Source: Leisingera sp. M658
GTDB lineage: Bacteria; Pseudomonadota; Alphaproteobacteria; Rhodobacterales; Rhodobacteraceae
Reading direction: 5' to 3'
DNA: 64,000 bases
NCBI RefSeq assembly: GCF_025144145.1
Contig: NZ_CP083547.1
Coordinates: 103,283 to 167,282, forward strand
The translations under genes were made by a program, and so were the position numbers. The notes under the pieces are model-generated. The model was not told the DNA's origin, did not search any database, and saw only the letters and a program-made list of their open reading frames with translations. Shown piece by piece: positions 1-7,659 of the stretch. Position 1 is the stretch's first letter. Each line of letters begins with the position of its first letter.

Positions 1-1
1 G

Positions 2-304
2 CGGGAGCGGCGGACGCCGGATATTCTGGAAATGGACGATGCGGCGCTGCTGGAGAATTTCCGGGAACGCTCCGGCAGCGTGTTCCATGCGACCTGCACC
101 TGCCGGATGGGCAAGGATGCAACTGATTCCGTTCTGGACGCGCGCCTTAGGGTGCATGGGCTGGCGGGGCTGCGGGTGATCGATGCGTCCGCGTTTCCGA
201 ATGTGACCTCGGGCAACACCAATGCACCTACCATGATGCTGGCGGCGCGTGGCGCTGAAATGGTGCTGGAAGACAATGAAAACAGGCCTTTGGCAGCTGA
301 ATGA
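2..304 (+). CDS. GMC-family oxidoreductase, C-terminal part (choline/alcohol dehydrogenase-like)
   Basis: This is the last 100 codons of an FAD-dependent GMC oxidoreductase; the gene begins before the window. The tail carries the family signature: a His in the VFHATCTCRMG stretch, then RLRVHGLAGLRVIDAS and SGNTNAPTMM, where the His and the Asn of GNTN are the usual catalytic pair. Such enzymes oxidise alcohols or choline to aldehydes. The enolase-superfamily gene starts 14 bases after its stop on the same strand, so the two are probably co-transcribed and may act on one polyol or sugar-acid route. The substrate cannot be read from this fragment. Confidence 0.9.
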   Translation, partial: RERRTPDILEMDDAALLENFRERSGSVFHATCTCRMGKDATDSVLDARLRVHGLAGLRVIDASAFPNVTSGNTNAPTMMLAARGAEMVLEDNENRPLAAE

Positions 305-318
305 CAGGGAAGTGACAG

Positions 319-1527
319 ATGAAGCTCGACAAGATCGAAACCTTTGTGTTCGGCAATCCGCCGCCGCGCCACGGCGGGCGCTATTTCATCTTTGTGCGTC
401 TGACCACCGCTTGCGGCATCACCGGTGCGGGGGAAATATACAACGCCACATTCGGCCCCGATCTGTGCTGTGCGATGGCCGAGGAGATGTTTGCGCGCCA
501 GTTCGCAGGCAGTGATCCGCATCATATCGAGAAGCTGTGGCGCAAATCTTATGGCGCGGGCTACACCCTGCGGCCTGACGTGACCGTGATGGGCGTGCTC
601 AGCGGGCTGGAAATGGCCTGTTGGGACATCATCGGCAAGGCAGCCGGCAAACCGGTCTATGAGCTGATGGGCGGCCAGGTGCATGAGCGTCTGCGCAGCT
701 ACACCTATTTGTACCCGGCTGAGGGCGACGTCTATCCGGACCCGGACACGCCCAATGTCTACAACGATCCGGACATGGCCGCCGAGGCAGCGCTGGCGCA
801 AGTGGACAAAGGGTTCACCGCGGTGAAATTCGACCCTGCCGGGCCTTACACGATCTATGACGGGCATCAGCCGCGGCTGGCGGATCTGGAGCGCAGCGAG
901 ATGTTCTGCAAACGCATCCGCGAGGCGGTCGGCACCCGCGCCGATCTGCTGTTCGGCACCCATGGGCAGTTCACTGTCTCGGGCGCCAAACGGATGGCGC
1001 GTCGGCTGGAACCCTATGAACCCTTGTGGTTCGAAGAGCCGACCACGCCGGAAAACCCCGCTGATATGGCCGAGGTGGCGCGGTTCACCTCGGTGCCGAT
1101 ATCCACCGGTGAGCGGCTGTGCACCAAACATGAATTCGCCCGCGTGCTGGAGGCCGGTGCTGCGTCAATCCTGCAGATGGATCTGGGGCGCGTCGGCGGC
1201 CTGCTGGAGGCCAAGAAAATCGCCAGCATGGCGGAAACACGGCAGGCGCAGATCGCACCGCATCTGTATTGCGGGCCGGTGGTGGCGGCGGCAAACATTC
1301 AGATCGCAACCTGCAGTCCCAACTTCCTGATCCTGGAGTCGATCGGTACCTTTGAGGGGCCTTATATGTCCTGCCTCAAATCCTCGATCACCTGGGAAGA
1401 CGGCTATGTGATCCCGTCGACGGAGCCAGGGCTGGGGGTTGAGCTGGACGAGGCCGCAATTGCTGCCAGCCCTTACACCGGCAGCGAACTGCATCTGGAA
1501 CTGGCGCAGGAGCCGGTGGTTCAGTAG
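319..1527 (+). CDS. Mandelate racemase/muconate lactonizing (enolase superfamily) enzyme, sugar-acid dehydratase-like
   Basis: A 402-residue enolase-superfamily protein with an N-terminal capping region and a C-terminal barrel. Family members abstract the proton alpha to a carboxylate, and many dehydrate aldonic acids. Visible catalytic-type residues are Lys170 (FTAVKFD), Glu239/240 (LWFEEP), Glu265 (STGERL), Asp288 and His315 (IAPHLYCGP). The third-strand motif reads GTHG (213-216), where galactonate/mannonate dehydratases usually have DxHG, so one usual metal ligand looks replaced. ATG 319 follows a GGGAAG ribosome site and lies 14 bases after the GMC gene. The broad family is secure; the substrate is unknown. 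Confidence 0.85.
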   Translation: MKLDKIETFVFGNPPPRHGGRYFIFVRLTTACGITGAGEIYNATFGPDLCCAMAEEMFARQFAGSDPHHIEKLWRKSYGAGYTLRPDVTVMGVLSGLEMACWDIIGKAAGKPVYELMGGQVHERLRSYTYLYPAEGDVYPDPDTPNVYNDPDMAAEAALAQVDKGFTAVKFDPAGPYTIYDGHQPRLADLERSEMFCKRIREAVGTRADLLFGTHGQFTVSGAKRMARRLEPYEPLWFEEPTTPENPADMAEVARFTSVPISTGERLCTKHEFARVLEAGAASILQMDLGRVGGLLEAKKIASMAETRQAQIAPHLYCGPVVAAANIQIATCSPNFLILESIGTFEGPYMSCLKSSITWEDGYVIPSTEPGLGVELDEAAIAASPYTGSELHLELAQEPVVQ

Positions 1528-1609
1528 GGGTTCCTGCACCTTCTTACGCTGGCAGCGCGGTTGTCTAGCGCAGGATCAGCAGCGGCGGCAATCTGCCCGC
1601 CGCAAAGAC

Positions 1610-1637
1610 CGCCCCGGCTGCAGAAGCCGGGGCGTTT
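1610..1637. terminator. Hairpin terminator between convergent genes
   Basis: A perfect 10-bp stem, CGCCCCGGCT / AGCCGGGGCG (1610-1619 and 1625-1634), has a 5-base loop and is followed by TTT on the plus strand. It lies between the end of the dehydratase gene and the end of the minus-strand ureohydrolase, so it can serve both. Confidence 0.75.
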
Positions 1638-1661
1638 ACCGCTTTCGCATCACCAGCCGCC

Positions 1662-2633
1662 TCACCGCTTGCCGGAGGGACCGGCGGCGTAGAGGCAGAG
1701 CAGATCATTGGCGATGGTGGCCGCAGCGATGGCGGTGATTTCAGAGATGTCATAGGCCGGCGCGACTTCGACCACGTCCATGCCGACCACGTCGATGCCC
1801 GTCAGCCCGCGGATGATCTCCTGCGCCTGATAGGGGCTAAGGCCGCCAATCACCGGCGTGCCGGTTCCGGGGGCCGAGGCAGGCTCCAGCGCGTCGATGT
1901 CGAAGGTGACATAAGTTTTGCGGCCGCCGGTGATGGCGCGGATTTTCTCTGCCACCGCCTCGGGGCCGGATTTCTGCACCTCGATGGCGTCGATGATATT
2001 CATGCCCATCGGATCGGGATTATGGGTGCGGATGCCGACCTGGACCGAGCGGGCGGGATCCACCAGCCCTTCGCGGATGGCGTGCCACAACATGGTGCCG
2101 TGATCGATGCGGCCTTCCTCGTCCGCCCAGGTGTCGGAATGGGCGTCGAACTGGATCAGGCTGAGGGGTCCGTGTTTCTCTGCATGCGCCTTAAGCAGCG
2201 GGTAGGTAATGAAATGATCGCCGCCGATCGACAGCAGCGCGGTATCACTGGCCAGCACATCACGGGCAGCCTGGGTGATCTGGTCCGGTACCTTGTGCGG
2301 ATAACCATAGTCGAACTCGCAATCGCCATAATCGACAACCCGCAGCGCCTCGTAAGGGTCTGCCTTCCAGGGCCAGGGTTTCGACCAGGCGATATGACTG
2401 GAACCAGAGCGCACCGCGCGCGGCCCCAGCCGGGTGCCGGAACGGCTGGAGACGGAAAGATCAAAGGGCACGCCCATCACCGCCACATCCGCGCCGCTGA
2501 GATCGCGGGTATAACGGCGGCGCATAAAGCTGAGCGCGCCGGCATAGCTGGCCTCGGCAATCACACCGCGGTCGCTGCCGCGGGTAAAGGCCAGGTCGCC
2601 CTGCACTGGGTTTACGCTGGAGGTTTCGGTCAT
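1662..2633 (-). CDS. Agmatinase/arginase-family ureohydrolase (first of two)
   Basis: A 323-residue ureohydrolase with the complete binuclear manganese site: His140 in SIGGDHF, Asp163-His165-Asp167 in DAHSD, and Asp245/Asp247 in TFDIDALEP. The family hydrolyses agmatine, guanidinobutyrate or other guanidino compounds to urea and an amine. The gene is divergent from a LuxR-type regulator 98 bp away, which may control it. A second ureohydrolase at 51925-52890 has clearly different sequence around the metal site and a LysR partner, so the two probably differ in substrate. Agmatinase is the default label; guanidinobutyrase or a related specificity is equally possible. Confidence 0.88.
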   Translation of the reverse strand: MTETSSVNPVQGDLAFTRGSDRGVIAEASYAGALSFMRRRYTRDLSGADVAVMGVPFDLSVSSRSGTRLGPRAVRSGSSHIAWSKPWPWKADPYEALRVVDYGDCEFDYGYPHKVPDQITQAARDVLASDTALLSIGGDHFITYPLLKAHAEKHGPLSLIQFDAHSDTWADEEGRIDHGTMLWHAIREGLVDPARSVQVGIRTHNPDPMGMNIIDAIEVQKSGPEAVAEKIRAITGGRKTYVTFDIDALEPASAPGTGTPVIGGLSPYQAQEIIRGLTGIDVVGMDVVEVAPAYDISEITAIAAATIANDLLCLYAAGPSGKR

Positions 2634-2715
2634 CTGAGGCTCCGTTAGGTTGAAATTCCGTTCGGCCCCAGTTTGAAACCCGTGCTTATGCCGGTAAACT
2701 TAGCAAAAGACATAT

Positions 2716-2731
2716 ATCTATAGGTATAGAT
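2716..2731. promoter_or_regulatory. 16-bp palindrome at the ureohydrolase/LuxR divergent promoter
   Basis: ATCTATAGGTATAGAT is a perfect 7-bp inverted repeat around GG. It abuts the first possible start (TTG 2732) of the LuxR-type gene and lies in the 98-bp gap to the divergent ureohydrolase. A homodimeric regulator could bind it to control either gene. The role is inferred from position and symmetry only. Confidence 0.45.
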
Positions 2732-3532
2732 TTGACCGCTGAGATACCCCATCCTCCGTTGGCCGATGGCTGGGTGACCGCCCTGGCTGCTATGGCAGAA
2801 ACACTTGGCACCGACCGCTTTCCCGGCGCGCTGCGGCAAATCCTGTCGCAGTGCTGCAGCTTTGATTCGATGGTCATCTCACGCTATGAGGGCGCGCTGC
2901 CGCCTGCCTCGCTGTATCAGGATCTGGATGAGCTGCAGGCGGCGATCACCGTGGAATTCTATGCCAGCGGCCCCTATCTGCTCGATCCGCTGTATCAGGC
3001 CTGCCGTAACGGCTGTACTCCGGGGGCCTACCGGCTGATGGATCTGGCGCCCGAGGCGTTCTTCCGCTCGGAATATTACCGCGCCTTTTACCGCAAGATC
3101 AGCATCAGCGACGAGATTGGCGTGCTGGTACAGGACGGGGCAGAGCGCTGGATTATCGTCTCGCTGGCCCGTTTTGCCCGCCGGCAACGGTTTGAGGCGG
3201 CGGATACCGCGCGGCTGAATGCAGTGTTCCAAGTGATCTGCGCCGCGGTCCGGCGGCAATGGGGGCAGGCAGAGGCGGCAGCAGAAGGCTTCCAACAGCC
3301 GGATTGGGAGGACCGGATGCAGACCTTTGGCACCGGCGTCCTCAGCCCGCGGGAACGGGAGGTCGTGCAACTGGTTTTGCAGGGGCATTCGACGCCTTCG
3401 GCCGCCGCGTACCTTGGGATTGCTGAAGGCACCGTCAAAGTCCACCGGCATCACGCCTATTCTAAACTGGGAATTGCGTCACAGGCGGAGCTGTTTTCCA
3501 TGGCCACCCGGCATCTGGCCGGGGCCGGTTAG
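2732..3532 (+). CDS. LuxR-type helix-turn-helix transcriptional regulator
   Basis: A 266-residue regulator. The C-terminal GerE/LuxR DNA-binding domain (about 205-260) is clear: LSPREREVVQLVLQG, then IAEGTVKVHRHHAYSKLGI. The N-terminal 180 residues form a sensor domain that I cannot assign; I do not see a convincing acyl-homoserine-lactone domain. The start is uncertain: TTG 2732 has no good ribosome site, and GTG 2774 or ATG 2792 are in frame. The gene is divergent from the ureohydrolase, and a perfect palindrome sits at the start, which suggests local or self regulation. No luxI-type synthase is in the window, so if it senses an autoinducer it is a solo regulator. Confidence 0.82.
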   Translation: MTAEIPHPPLADGWVTALAAMAETLGTDRFPGALRQILSQCCSFDSMVISRYEGALPPASLYQDLDELQAAITVEFYASGPYLLDPLYQACRNGCTPGAYRLMDLAPEAFFRSEYYRAFYRKISISDEIGVLVQDGAERWIIVSLARFARRQRFEAADTARLNAVFQVICAAVRRQWGQAEAAAEGFQQPDWEDRMQTFGTGVLSPREREVVQLVLQGHSTPSAAAYLGIAEGTVKVHRHHAYSKLGIASQAELFSMATRHLAGAG

Positions 3533-3621
3533 CTTCAGCCGCAGGGAAACAGACATCAGCATGCACCATTCCCATTCAGATCCGCCCGCCTTAAAAACGG
3601 TCAATGCAGCAGGATAAATCA

Positions 3622-3643
3622 GGCATTATACCAAGATAATGCC
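3622..3643. promoter_or_regulatory. GGCATTAT-N6-ATAATGCC dyad in a 321-bp gap
   Basis: The gap 3533-3853 between the LuxR-type gene and the histidinol-phosphatase-like gene holds no gene I can support. It contains one perfect 8-bp inverted repeat with a 6-base spacer, flanked by two loose copies of ACGGTCAATGC/ACGGTCATTTC. It could be an operator for the downstream gene or a weak hairpin terminator for the upstream one; there is no T-run. Confidence 0.4.
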
Positions 3644-3853
3644 AATAACCGCCGCATTAACGGTCATTTCTCCAAAAATCAGTTGACTTCATCCATATCC
3701 TCGCGAAAGTCTGCCATCACGCCGGGAATCGAGGCGGGCGGCTGGGCGAGCGGTTTAAAATCCAGCAGAACGCAGTCACTGCCGGCACCCCGGACCCTGG
3801 AGCCCGCCAGACTGAAACCGGGACTGATGATCATGGGAGTGGAGCCTCAACCG

Positions 3854-4627
3854 ATGCTGACGACACAGGATTACGCCGATCACGCCGTTCGGATTGCCGA
3901 AATCGCATCTGATGCTGCCCGCGGCTATTTCCGCGGCCGGCTCGGGGTTGAATTCAAGGCGGATGAAAGCCCGGTCACCCAGGCCGACAAGGCGATCGAG
4001 GACAAGGTGCGCGCCTATCTGACCCAGCATTTCCCCGGCCACGGTATCTTTGGCGAGGAACATGGCTTTGACGGTGCGGACCGCAACGATGTCTGGATCA
4101 TCGATCCGATCGACGGCACCCGGTCGTTTTTGGCGGGCCATCCGCTGTTCGGCTTTCTGCTGGGGTATTTGCAGGGCGGCGTCCCTCAGGCAGGGGTGAT
4201 CGGGATGCCTGCCCTGGGGGAGACCTTTCTGGGCGTGCGCGGGGCAGGCGCCACGCTGAACGGCGCCCCGATCCGCGTGTCGGACCAGACCCGGCTGGAC
4301 CGGTCGATCCTGTTCGTCAACGAGGGCGACAAGATCCACCGCGACTATCCGCATTTGTTCGAGCGGCTGATGCAGGCCGGCCAGACCCGCCGCTTTGCCT
4401 ATGACTGCTATCCGCACGCGCTGCTGGCGGCAGGCCATGCGGATGCGGTGATAGATTATGATCTTCAGCCCTATGACTATCTGCCGGTGTCCGCGGTCGT
4501 CGAAGCCGCAGGCGGGGTGATCACCGATTGGGACGGCCAGCCGCTGGGGCTGGGCTCCGACGGCAGGGTGATTTCGGCGGCGACACCGGGACTGCACGGT
4601 GAAATGCTGGCGCTGATAAAGGGGTAA
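3854..4627 (+). CDS. Inositol monophosphatase-family phosphatase, histidinol-phosphatase-like
   Basis: A 257-residue enzyme of the IMPase superfamily. The metal site is complete: Glu68/69 in FGEEHG and Asp84-Pro-Ile-Asp87-Gly-Thr in IIDPIDGTRSF, with a later motif around DYLPVSAVVEAAGG. Proteins of this subgroup dephosphorylate histidinol phosphate (HisN), inositol phosphate or similar small phosphates. I chose ATG 3854 because GGAG lies about 9 bases upstream and the family homology begins there. The reading frame stays open back to 3683, but that extension is low-complexity and looks non-coding. No other histidine genes are nearby, so the substrate is not fixed by context. Confidence 0.85.
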   Translation: MLTTQDYADHAVRIAEIASDAARGYFRGRLGVEFKADESPVTQADKAIEDKVRAYLTQHFPGHGIFGEEHGFDGADRNDVWIIDPIDGTRSFLAGHPLFGFLLGYLQGGVPQAGVIGMPALGETFLGVRGAGATLNGAPIRVSDQTRLDRSILFVNEGDKIHRDYPHLFERLMQAGQTRRFAYDCYPHALLAAGHADAVIDYDLQPYDYLPVSAVVEAAGGVITDWDGQPLGLGSDGRVISAATPGLHGEMLALIKG

Positions 4628-4686
4628 CCCGGTGGCGGCCGTCTGAACGGGCTCCCCCTATTCCGGTCAAATGGCCGGAGCGTTGC

Positions 4687-5490
4687 TCAAAACAATACGC
4701 TGCCCGGTGCTTCGGGAAGATCCACCTTATCCGGGGTCTCCAGGTAGTTGCGCACGGTGGGATCGATCCGCGGGCTGCGGACCGGATACACCCCACAGGC
4801 GGCAATCGCCTCGCGCGCCGAGACCCGCTCATCCAGGCGCTTCCAGATCGCCCGCGCCGCATAGGGGCGCGGAAACGGCCGCCAGGCCACCCCCATGGTC
4901 ATGCCGCGCAGGTATTTCAGCTGCTGGCGGTGGGCCGAAAACAGGATGGTCTGCGCCACGCTGCCCTCGCGGGCGCGCTCATGCTCGGTGATGAACAGCC
5001 GGTTGCCGCGCAGGGTGACCATGCCTTCATACCGCGAAATCTGCCGGATGCTTTGTTCGGGATCATGGGCGATTTCCAGGTTGCGGGACAGGATATACCC
5101 GTCCTGCTCAATAAACCGGGTCAGCGAGCAGAAGATCCCCTCGCCCCAGGACGGAGTGCGGAAGTAGGCGTGGTAAAAGCCCAGGTAGCGCTTGAGATTG
5201 CGCTGCTGGCCGCGGAACGGCGACAGGAACCGGTCTGCCGGGCTGTGCTGCACCGGACCTGCGGCCTCCTCCAGCCGGGTTTCGAATTCAGAGTTCGCGG
5301 TGAACAGCTGCGCCTCCGGGATTGAGAAATACCGGGCGATCCGGCGCAGGTTGTGGGCGGCGGGCAGGCTGCTGCCATTGAGGTAGCGGTTGAATTGCTG
5401 GCGGTTGATGCCGATCTCGCGGCAGATCTGCGCGATGCTGCCATGCTCGGCACAAAGCGAGCGCAGATTTTCTGAAAAACTTTCCGGCAA
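4687..5490 (-). CDS. XRE-type helix-turn-helix transcriptional regulator
   Basis: A regulator of about 267 residues. An N-terminal XRE helix-turn-helix (about 10-70) is visible in IAQICREIGINRQQFNRYLNG, and the following region carries RRIARYFSIPEAQLF. The C-terminal 180 residues have no domain I recognise. The frame stays open to 5796, but the upstream part is antisense to a decayed gene. I place the start at TTG 5490 (LPESFSENLRSL), which has GAAGGA just upstream; a non-ATG start makes this tentative. The convergent phosphatase gene ends 59 bases away. The target is unknown. Confidence 0.75.
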   Translation of the reverse strand: MPESFSENLRSLCAEHGSIAQICREIGINRQQFNRYLNGSSLPAAHNLRRIARYFSIPEAQLFTANSEFETRLEEAAGPVQHSPADRFLSPFRGQQRNLKRYLGFYHAYFRTPSWGEGIFCSLTRFIEQDGYILSRNLEIAHDPEQSIRQISRYEGMVTLRGNRLFITEHERAREGSVAQTILFSAHRQQLKYLRGMTMGVAWRPFPRPYAARAIWKRLDERVSAREAIAACGVYPVRSPRIDPTVRNYLETPDKVDLPEAPGSVLF

Positions 5491-5617
5491 AGCCCAGTAT
5501 CCTTCGCGAATTGACGCTGGTTCGTTTCTTACCGCGTCAGTTCGCGCATGTTTGCACAGTTCCGTATTTGAAGAAACCGGGTTTTCTAGAAGGACTGTAA
5601 CCCAGCCAGAGACCGCA

Positions 5618-5978
5618 ATGCCCGCTGAAAGAACCCTTAACCACAGGATCCCGATGCCGGATGGGCGCCGGCTTGCGGCACGCCTGTGGATGCCGGAGGG
5701 CACTGGTGACAGCGAGGGCGATTTTGATGGCGAATTTTCCGAACAGGAATTGTGCGAGGGCAAGGCCGTGCTGGCCATCACCGGCCGGGCCAGCACGTGG
5801 GAGCGCCGCTATCCGCATCTGTCCAAGCTGGCAGGTCGCCATCAACACCGAAAGCACCATGTTTTGCGACGGGCAGAATTTCTATCTGATCCGCAAATTG
5901 CGCGCCACCGAAGGCGCGGATGAAACGGAAGTCCTGACAAAGGAATGGGCTGAAACCCTTCCGCGCGGGCTTCTTTGA
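5618..5978 (+). pseudogene. Remnant of a CocE/NonD (peptidase S15) hydrolase
   Basis: The first frame, from ATG 5618, reads LNHRIPMPDGRRLAARLWMP, a typical CocE/NonD N-terminus. Around 5825-5835 the similarity moves to another frame, which ends at 5978 with an NTESTMFCDGQNFYL segment and EWAETLPRGLL. That resembles the C-terminal end of the same family. The catalytic alpha/beta-hydrolase core of several hundred residues is absent. I read this as one gene that has lost its middle and gained a frameshift. It lies just upstream of the peptide-importer operon, where an intact serine hydrolase would fit. The assignment depends on recalled family termini, not an alignment. Confidence 0.6.
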
Positions 5979-6000
5979 TCTGATCTTAAGGGAGGAAACA

Positions 6001-7563
6001 ATGAAGATCGAATGGACCAAAGCGCCGGTGGGGCGCCGCAATTTTCTGAAAGGTGCAACCGCGCTTGGGGCGGCGGCTGCGCTGCCGATGGGCCTGGGAA
6101 GCCGCGCCATGGCGGCAGAGGGCGGCACGCTGCGGGTGCGCTCCTACGGTGATTTGCAAAGCATCGACCCGGCGTTTTCCAAGGGGGTGATCGACGAAGA
6201 AATCCACGCCTCGATCTATAACAAGCTGATCCAGTACAAGCCGGGCCGCGAATGGGACTGGCAGATGGATGCCGCCGCGATGATCGAACAGGGCGACGAG
6301 ACCCATATCAAATTCGCGCTGCGCGATGACATCGGCTTCACCAACGGCTTTGGCGCGATGACTGCCGAAGATGTGAAATTCAGCTTTGAACGCATCGTCG
6401 CGGATGAAACCGAAAGCCCGAACAAGCCTGACATGGGTCCGCTGAGCCACGTCGAAGTGACCGGCGAACGCGAAGGCACCATTGTGCTGAAAGAACCCTT
6501 TGCGCCGCTGTGGAGCATCGCGCTGCCCTATATCACCGGCAACATCGTGTCGAAAAAGGCCTGGGAGGCTGCGGGCGGCAAGGCGACCACCGATCCGCTG
6601 GCAGAATCCGGTCCCTACCTGCGCGACAGCTGGTCGCCCAAGGAAAAGACCGTGCTGAAGCGCAACCCGGACTGGAAGGGCGAAGCGCCCGCCTGGGACA
6701 CCATCGAAATCCTGCCGATTGACGATGAGAACACCGCCGAGATCGCCTTTGAGGCCGGTGAGCTGGACTTCACCCGCGTCTCCTTGGGGTCGGTTCAGCG
6801 TTACCGCGACGGGGTGCCGAATGGCGGCACCCTGCTGGAATACCCGTCGCTGTATTACACTTGGCTCGGCATGAACCTGGATCACCCCAAGCTGCAGAAC
6901 AAGAAGCTGCGGCAGGCGATCCAGCACGCGATTGATGTGCCCTCGGTGCTGGAGGCCGCCTATTTCGGGGCGGTGGACCCCTCCACCGGTATCATCGCTC
7001 CGGGCCTTGCAGGCAACCGCCCGCAGTCGCTGGTGCCGCCGCAGGCGGATTTCGCCAAGGCCGCGGAATTGCTGGCAGACTCCGGCGAGACCAACGTGAC
7101 GCTGAAACTGGACACGTTGAACAAGACCACCTTCACCACCGCGGCGCAGGTGATCCAGGCGACGCTGGCGCAGATCGGCATCACGGTTGAGGTCAACGTG
7201 CTGGAATCCGGTGCCTTCTGGGCCAGTGCCGACAACGAGGACCTGCAGCTGGTGCTGAACCGCTACTCGATGACGCCGGATCCGTATTACGCAACCTCGT
7301 GGTTCACCACCGAGCAGGTCGGCCATTGGAACTGGGAGCGCTTCAGCAATGAAGAATACGACCAGATCCACACCTCGGCCTCGCAACTGACCGACCAGGC
7401 CAAACGCGCCGAGATGTATCAGCGCGCGCAAGACCTGATGGAGGAAAGCGGCGCCTACCGCTTCCTGACCCATGAGGCGACCCCGGTGGTGCATTCGGCA
7501 GGCGTTGTGCCGGCACTGCGGCCCGATGGGCTGGCACTCCTGCGCTACTTCGGCAAGGCCTGA
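6001..7563 (+). CDS. ABC transporter substrate-binding protein, dipeptide/oligopeptide (SBP family 5), Tat-exported
   Basis: A 520-residue periplasmic binding protein of the DppA/OppA class. The N-terminus carries a twin-arginine signal (GRRNFLKGA, residues 11-19) with a hydrophobic stretch to about residue 38. Family motifs include PAFSKGVIDEEIH, TAEDVKFSFER and WNWERFSNEEYD. ATG 6001 follows AAGGGAGGAAACA, an excellent ribosome site. It is the first gene of a seven-gene operon with two permeases, two ATPases, an amidohydrolase and an M81 metallopeptidase, which points to uptake of a peptide or amide-linked compound that is then cleaved. The ligand is unknown. Confidence 0.92.
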   Translation: MKIEWTKAPVGRRNFLKGATALGAAAALPMGLGSRAMAAEGGTLRVRSYGDLQSIDPAFSKGVIDEEIHASIYNKLIQYKPGREWDWQMDAAAMIEQGDETHIKFALRDDIGFTNGFGAMTAEDVKFSFERIVADETESPNKPDMGPLSHVEVTGEREGTIVLKEPFAPLWSIALPYITGNIVSKKAWEAAGGKATTDPLAESGPYLRDSWSPKEKTVLKRNPDWKGEAPAWDTIEILPIDDENTAEIAFEAGELDFTRVSLGSVQRYRDGVPNGGTLLEYPSLYYTWLGMNLDHPKLQNKKLRQAIQHAIDVPSVLEAAYFGAVDPSTGIIAPGLAGNRPQSLVPPQADFAKAAELLADSGETNVTLKLDTLNKTTFTTAAQVIQATLAQIGITVEVNVLESGAFWASADNEDLQLVLNRYSMTPDPYYATSWFTTEQVGHWNWERFSNEEYDQIHTSASQLTDQAKRAEMYQRAQDLMEESGAYRFLTHEATPVVHSAGVVPALRPDGLALLRYFGKA

Positions 7564-7586
7564 TCCTCCCCAAGGCCTGACCGACT

Positions 7587-7618
7587 GGCACGGCTGCAAT
7601 TTGCGGTGCAGCCGTGCC
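7587..7618 (+). terminator. Intercistronic stem-loop after the binding-protein gene
   Basis: GGCACGGCTGCA (7587-7598) pairs perfectly with TGCAGCCGTGCC (7607-7618) around an 8-base loop. It lies between the binding-protein gene and the first permease and lacks a T-run. Such hairpins usually protect the binding-protein mRNA and reduce read-through, giving more binding protein than permease. Confidence 0.7.
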
Positions 7619-7659
7619 GAATACCTTCCGCACAGCGAGAACAAGGGAGCCATGCGGCT

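Noticed and set aside
5986..7653. A 555-codon minus-strand open frame over the peptide-binding-protein gene
   Set aside because: It is antisense to a clear binding-protein gene with a Tat signal and a strong ribosome site. Its composition is that of a high-GC shadow frame with no recognisable domain.
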